Positions 7,906-10,482 of a DNA stretch of 10,482 bases are shown one piece after another. Every line of letters starts with the position of its first letter. Position 1 is the first letter of the stretch. Both the position numbers and the translations under genes were made by a program. The stretch spans positions 29,536 through 40,017 of the forward strand of contig BQKZ01000332.1 of NCBI GenBank assembly GCA_036244855.1, given 5' to 3'. Under the pieces are notes generated by a model. It searched no databases, was not told the DNA's origin, and was given only the letters and a program-made list of their open reading frames with translations. Source of the DNA: Temnopleurus reevesii (taxonomy: Eukaryota; Echinodermata; Echinoidea; Temnopleuroida; Temnopleuridae).

Positions 7906-8310
7906 ATAAGATAAATGCCAGAACCAAAATTGAAAGGAGTGGGACTACACAACAAAGATGCAGGTACATGCATCCTCTTTTTTTTTATCTAGTATTCATA
8001 ATGCTAGACCTTGCAGAGACCTAAATTTGTCATTATCCTTCACTTTAAAAAATACATCCAATAATTCATATGAAATAGGTTTGTAACATGGTACATGTAA
8101 ATATTGACTAATAGAAAATATTGTATTCTTTATATATTTATAGAAATTTATGTTCCTAAGTAAAGGTTTCTGATTCCAATTCAATTATTCTACATGGTAT
8201 AATGCTATGCATAAAATCTATACCTGAAATGAATCTGCAACATAAAGCTTTCTGCACATTTGATGTATTCTTGAGAACATTTCTTGCCTCTATGGAAACA
8301 GAGCGAAGCA
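7906..8310. other. Spacer between two related MITEs, no gene seen
   Basis: AT-rich and non-coding. It contains a hairpin gatgca-ggtaca-tgcatc (7957-7974) followed by a T run, which I do not interpret as a terminator. A 62-codon frame on the - strand (7996-8184) has no motif and no splice context. Confidence 0.5.
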
Positions 8311-8866
8311 TTAAAGGAAGAGTCTACCCAAACATAATAATTTTTTTAACAGGAACAGAAAAATTTGGTGAGAAGAACAAAAAAGGAAAATTGGACTAGC
8401 AACAAAACAGTTATAAATTTATAAAGATTTGAAAAAATGAGCAAATCAGTGAAAATTTTTAGGCAGGTTGCCAATTTGATGACATCATGAGTGCACTTCA
8501 ATTAAACCAGAATCTTTTTTATGCTTCTGGTGCAAAATTCATCCTTTCTACAGAAAGGAATAAACTTTGTATTTATGTAAGCGTGCTAATATGGGATCTA
8601 CATATCTATCATGAAGATATTCATCAGTTAAAGTTTTAAAGAAAATCATATTTTGGGGGAGAAAAGTAACATTTTATAACATTGATATGAATGTAATAAA
8701 TGGTCAGTTGTGCATCTATGACGTCATCAGTTGAAATTTGTCTAAATATTGAAACATTCACAACTTTCTTATTAGTTTTCAAATTTTTCTCAAACTTCTT
8801 TTGTTCTGTTCATCTGATTTCTCTGCACCTGTTTGATAATTTTTTGGGGGGAGACCCTTCTTTTAA
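8311..8866. mobile_element. 556-bp fold-back MITE with long inverted arms and TTAA ends
   Basis: The left end is TTAAAGGAAGAGTCTACCC (from 8311). The right end, read on the - strand from 8866, is TTAAAAGAAGGGTCTCCCC. The similarity continues inward: aacaggaacagaaaaatttg near 8350 against aacaggtgcagagaaatcag on the opposite arm, then TGATGACATCATGAGTGCAC (left) against TGATGACGTCATAGATGCAC (right). The arms therefore extend roughly 190 bp each. TTAA at 8311-8314 and 8863-8866 suggests a piggyBac-type target duplication, or the TTAA may simply be part of the ends. Small hairpins sit in the middle (CCAGAA 8507-8512 with TTCTGG 8525-8530; CCTTTC 8543-8548 with GAAAGG 8553-8558). It is non-coding. 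It ends 66 bp before the stop codon of the - strand exon at 8933, so it lies in that gene's probable 3' region. Confidence 0.85.
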
Positions 8867-8932
8867 AGAACAATCTAATAGAAAGTCAGGATCTCTGTTG
8901 CTATGTCGGGGTTACTCTTATACCATCCTGGC

Positions 8933-9045
8933 TCATCTTTGTGGAGTTGTTGTTTCTGGAGATTTCTGAGGTACTTCAAGCATGGTCTGTAACCAGTTGT
9001 GACCATTGATGATCTTTGTGGTAGCAATTACAAACTCAGTCGGTG
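8933..9045 (-). CDS. Terminal coding exon of an unidentified gene
   Basis: Read on the - strand, a long pyrimidine-rich tract (tttgttttgttatactcgtc, then tatctcttttcag) ends in AG just before 9045. The exon contributes two bases to a split codon (NCA), then 36 codons, then TGA (8933-8935). The peptide starts P-T-E-F-V-I-A-T-T-K, continues I-I-N-G-H-N-W-L-Q-T-M-L-E-V-P and ends P-Q-R. It looks like real protein: mixed composition, codons ending in C or G, and no repeat. The intron is phase 1. No compatible upstream exon was found to the right within the window, so the rest of the gene probably lies beyond 10482. I do not recognise the family. The gene is convergent with BLMH. A MITE (8311-8866) lies immediately downstream of the stop. 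Confidence 0.62.
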
Positions 9046-9854
9046 CTGAAAAGAGATAGACGAGTATAACAAAACAAAATATAATCATTGATTTTACAAA
9101 TGATGTATTACAGGGAATTTTAATTGAGATTCCATGGTATTACGTAATAGAAAGGAATTTACATTGATTTGTATAAAAAACTCACTCGGGAGCCAATCTT
9201 GTCACTCAGATACGAGTTCGACTGAAGCTTGCAACATCAACGCTTCGAATTTGAAAGAATCCCTGTGCCCTAGTCTTGCAAGAAGTCATTCTGTTAGCCA
9301 TTCCACCTCAACAGGGCCCCGGGCAAGCATTCGTATTTCCGATAAAGGGAAAAACGTCCAGAGATGGACAAATTGAGTTTAGCTTTAAATGATCATAAAA
9401 TTTAATTTGAAAATGCAGAGGAACCTAGCTTCATGAATATTGATGAGATGAATTTTTGGTAAATTTAGTTTTTATCCGCAAGAGAATGAATTGAAGAAAT
9501 ATTCTATTATTTCACTTACTGCCATGAGAACACATTTTGTTCTGGTGTTTATCAATTTATATTATAAAGCTTGTAAACATTCTAAGAGGTTGGCAGGCTT
9601 AAAAATGTTCTAAATTGCTAAATCTAGAAATACATAAGACTAACCATAATAATTTTTTTAGGAATCAAGCATGTAGATCAGAGGTCCCAGATGGCATATT
9701 CCTCTTTAGGTCACTCCTATTTTAGAGCAAACCAGTGTGACAAAATTTATAAAGTCAACTCCAAATTTTATTCATCAAAACTGATTTTTTTTTTTGCCAT
9801 TTAGATTATATTGCTCTGTCCTTTTTTTTCAATTCACATCTTTTAACTTCTTTT
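9046..9854. other. Probable intron of the - strand gene, nothing else firm
   Basis: The sequence is AT-rich apart from a less AT-rich patch at about 9186-9376. That patch has an 80-codon open frame on the + strand (9134-9376) and, on the - strand, a GTGAGT donor (9180-9185). The frame it would need to join the exon at 8933-9045 contains TGA 15 bases upstream, so it cannot be the preceding exon as read. A second - strand donor, GTAAGT (9514-9519), likewise lacks an open frame. Poly(T) runs occur at 9785-9795 and 9822-9829. Confidence 0.45.
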
Positions 9855-9917
9855 GGTATGACTCAAATTTGCATCCTCGTGATCGTGAGGTAGATGCTTT
9901 ACTGATTGAGCGAACAC
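9855..9917 (-). mobile_element. Decayed tRNA-derived SINE head
   Basis: On the - strand the sequence runs cgctcaatcagtaaagcatc, then tacctcacgatcacgagg, then a degraded box B, aaatttgagtca. This follows tRNA order: a D-arm with box A-like GCTCAATCAGTAAAGC, an anticodon arm with CCTC pairing to GAGG, and a TTCGAGTC box now reading TTTGAGTC. The acceptor stem does not pair well, so it is not a functional tRNA. Any SINE body would extend to lower coordinates, where I see only AT-rich sequence. Confidence 0.65.
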
Positions 9918-10145
9918 ATCGATAAAAACTAAGAGCAAACAAAATGAGCAGCAGTAGCTCCCTTGTGACTAAAACCAAAACAAAGTTCAGTATAATAACT
10001 ATTCATGATTAAATATCGAAAGGATGAAAAATAGAAATTCTACCATCCTCATGCTGTGAAAAAAACACATCTCTTCCTTAACAGTTCTGGGTAATTGATT
10101 AATCTTAGTGTGATATTCCAAGTTGGTTATTAATTCAATCTTGTT

Positions 10146-10215
10146 TTTGTAATGTATTGTTTTTGTTGAGCACCATGAGCGTCAGAGCCTGGTGGATACC
10201 GAGGCTCTATAAATT
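10146..10215 (+). mobile_element. Possible 3' tail of a LINE/SINE
   Basis: The sequence ttgagcaccatgagcgtcag, then tggataccgaggctctataaatt, resembles the '...gcgctatataaat' 3' tails of L2/CR1-mobilised SINEs, which are often followed by ATT-type microsatellites, as seen at 10309-10345. The head of such an element is not recognisable here. This rests on motif resemblance only. Confidence 0.3.
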
Positions 10216-10308
10216 GGAAAAGACTCCTACCATCTTCTTGCTGTGAAAGGAACCTTAGAGCTGCGATCTCAGCGTATGTGACCCCGCCCTCTCTCTCTCC
10301 CTCCTCTT

Positions 10309-10345
10309 CTTATTTTTATTATTATCATTATTATTATCATTATAA
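10309..10345. repeat. ATT/ATC microsatellite
   Basis: An imperfect (TTA/TCA)n tract lying between the two near-identical repeat units at 10211 and 10352. Confidence 0.85.
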
Positions 10346-10436
10346 GATGAAAAATTGGAAAAGACTCCTACCATCTTCTTGCTGTGAAAGGAACCTCAGA
10401 GCTGCGATCTCAGCGTATGTGACCCCTCCCTCTCCC

Positions 10437-10482
10437 CCTCTCTATTCTTCTTCTGCTTCTTCTTCTTCTTTTTATTCTTCTT
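10437..10482. repeat. CT/CTT microsatellite running off the window
   Basis: An imperfect (CTT)n tract, preceded by CTCC-rich sequence, that continues to the last base. Confidence 0.9.

Larger units (their letters stand above)
10022..10436. repeat. Three copies of a 'ctaccatc-tc-tgctgtgaaa' unit
   Basis: Copies 2 (10211-about 10295) and 3 (10352-about 10436) are nearly identical direct repeats of about 84 bp offset by 141 bp. They share aaattggaaaagactcctac, catcttcttgctgtgaaagg and gagctgcgatctcagcgtat, with one substitution (ccttag/cctcag) and a g/t change in the CCCC.CCC end. A diverged copy 1 at about 10022-10070 (gatgaaaaatagaaattcta, ccatcctcatgctgtgaaaa) keeps the first half only. Copies 2 and 3 are each followed by CT-rich sequence, and an ATT tract separates them. 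The family is unrecognised. Confidence 0.85.

Noticed and set aside
7957..7990. Hairpin followed by a T run, resembling a bacterial-style terminator
   Set aside because: The window is eukaryotic with no gene ending here. The 6-bp stem and T run are expected by chance in AT-rich DNA.
8700..8969. 89-codon + strand open frame with hydrophobic Phe-rich stretch
   Set aside because: Most of it is the right arm of the MITE, and its end is the antisense of the - strand terminal exon.
9186..9376. Possible penultimate exon of the - strand gene ending at a GTGAGT donor
   Set aside because: In the phase needed to join the exon at 8933-9045, a TGA occurs five codons before the donor, leaving no acceptable exon. 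The + strand Ser-rich frame has no splice support either.
9520..9545. Possible - strand exon ending at the GTAAGT donor at 9514-9519
   Set aside because: Only about 22 nt would be available between a poor AG and the donor, and a stop lies just upstream in frame.
1..10482. CRISPR array, operon or prokaryotic defence system
   Set aside because: Spliced exons, SINEs and microsatellites show animal nuclear DNA. The 103-bp tandem units have no spacer structure.

Overview
The window looks like animal nuclear DNA with split genes. It is AT-rich, has GT-AG introns and microsatellites, and is dense in short non-autonomous transposons and tRNA-derived SINEs. The element mix (TTAA-flanked fold-backs carrying TGACGTCA, a pogo/Tc1-like MITE, tRNA-SINEs) suggests a marine invertebrate. 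An echinoderm such as a sea urchin is my best guess, but only at moderate confidence. Hemichordate, amphioxus or mollusc DNA is not excluded.

Layout: positions 1-1376 hold the 3' end of a bleomycin hydrolase gene (BLMH, papain-like family C1) on the + strand. It comprises part of an upstream intron filled by a TGA/GAT satellite (1-630), the penultimate coding exon (814-886, with the catalytic Asn), a 320-bp intron mostly filled by a fold-back MITE, and the last coding exon (1207-1376). The predicted protein carries an unusual seven-residue tail after the conserved GALA end. A candidate poly(A) signal lies at 1644.

From about 1.4 to 8.9 kb I see no recognisable gene. This stretch holds a 103-bp tandem repeat (3258-3563), a tRNA-derived SINE (4361-about 4625), TG/CA microsatellites (5558-6037) that flank one weak candidate exon (5683-5776), a pogo-like MITE with 19-bp perfect inverted ends (6550-6693), and a cluster of fold-back elements (7147-7302, 7469-7905, 8311-8866).

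At 8933-9045 on the - strand there is a convincing terminal coding exon of a gene I cannot name. It faces BLMH tail to tail, so the middle of the window is the intergenic space between two convergent genes. The final kilobase contains a decayed tRNA-SINE on the - strand, a three-copy dispersed/tandem motif, and ATT and CTT microsatellites.

The most interesting pattern is that all four exact TGACGTCA (CRE/ATF) palindromes I found in the window lie inside fold-back MITEs, in one case as a mirrored pair. No new multi-gene system is visible. Most long open frames here are products of repeats.
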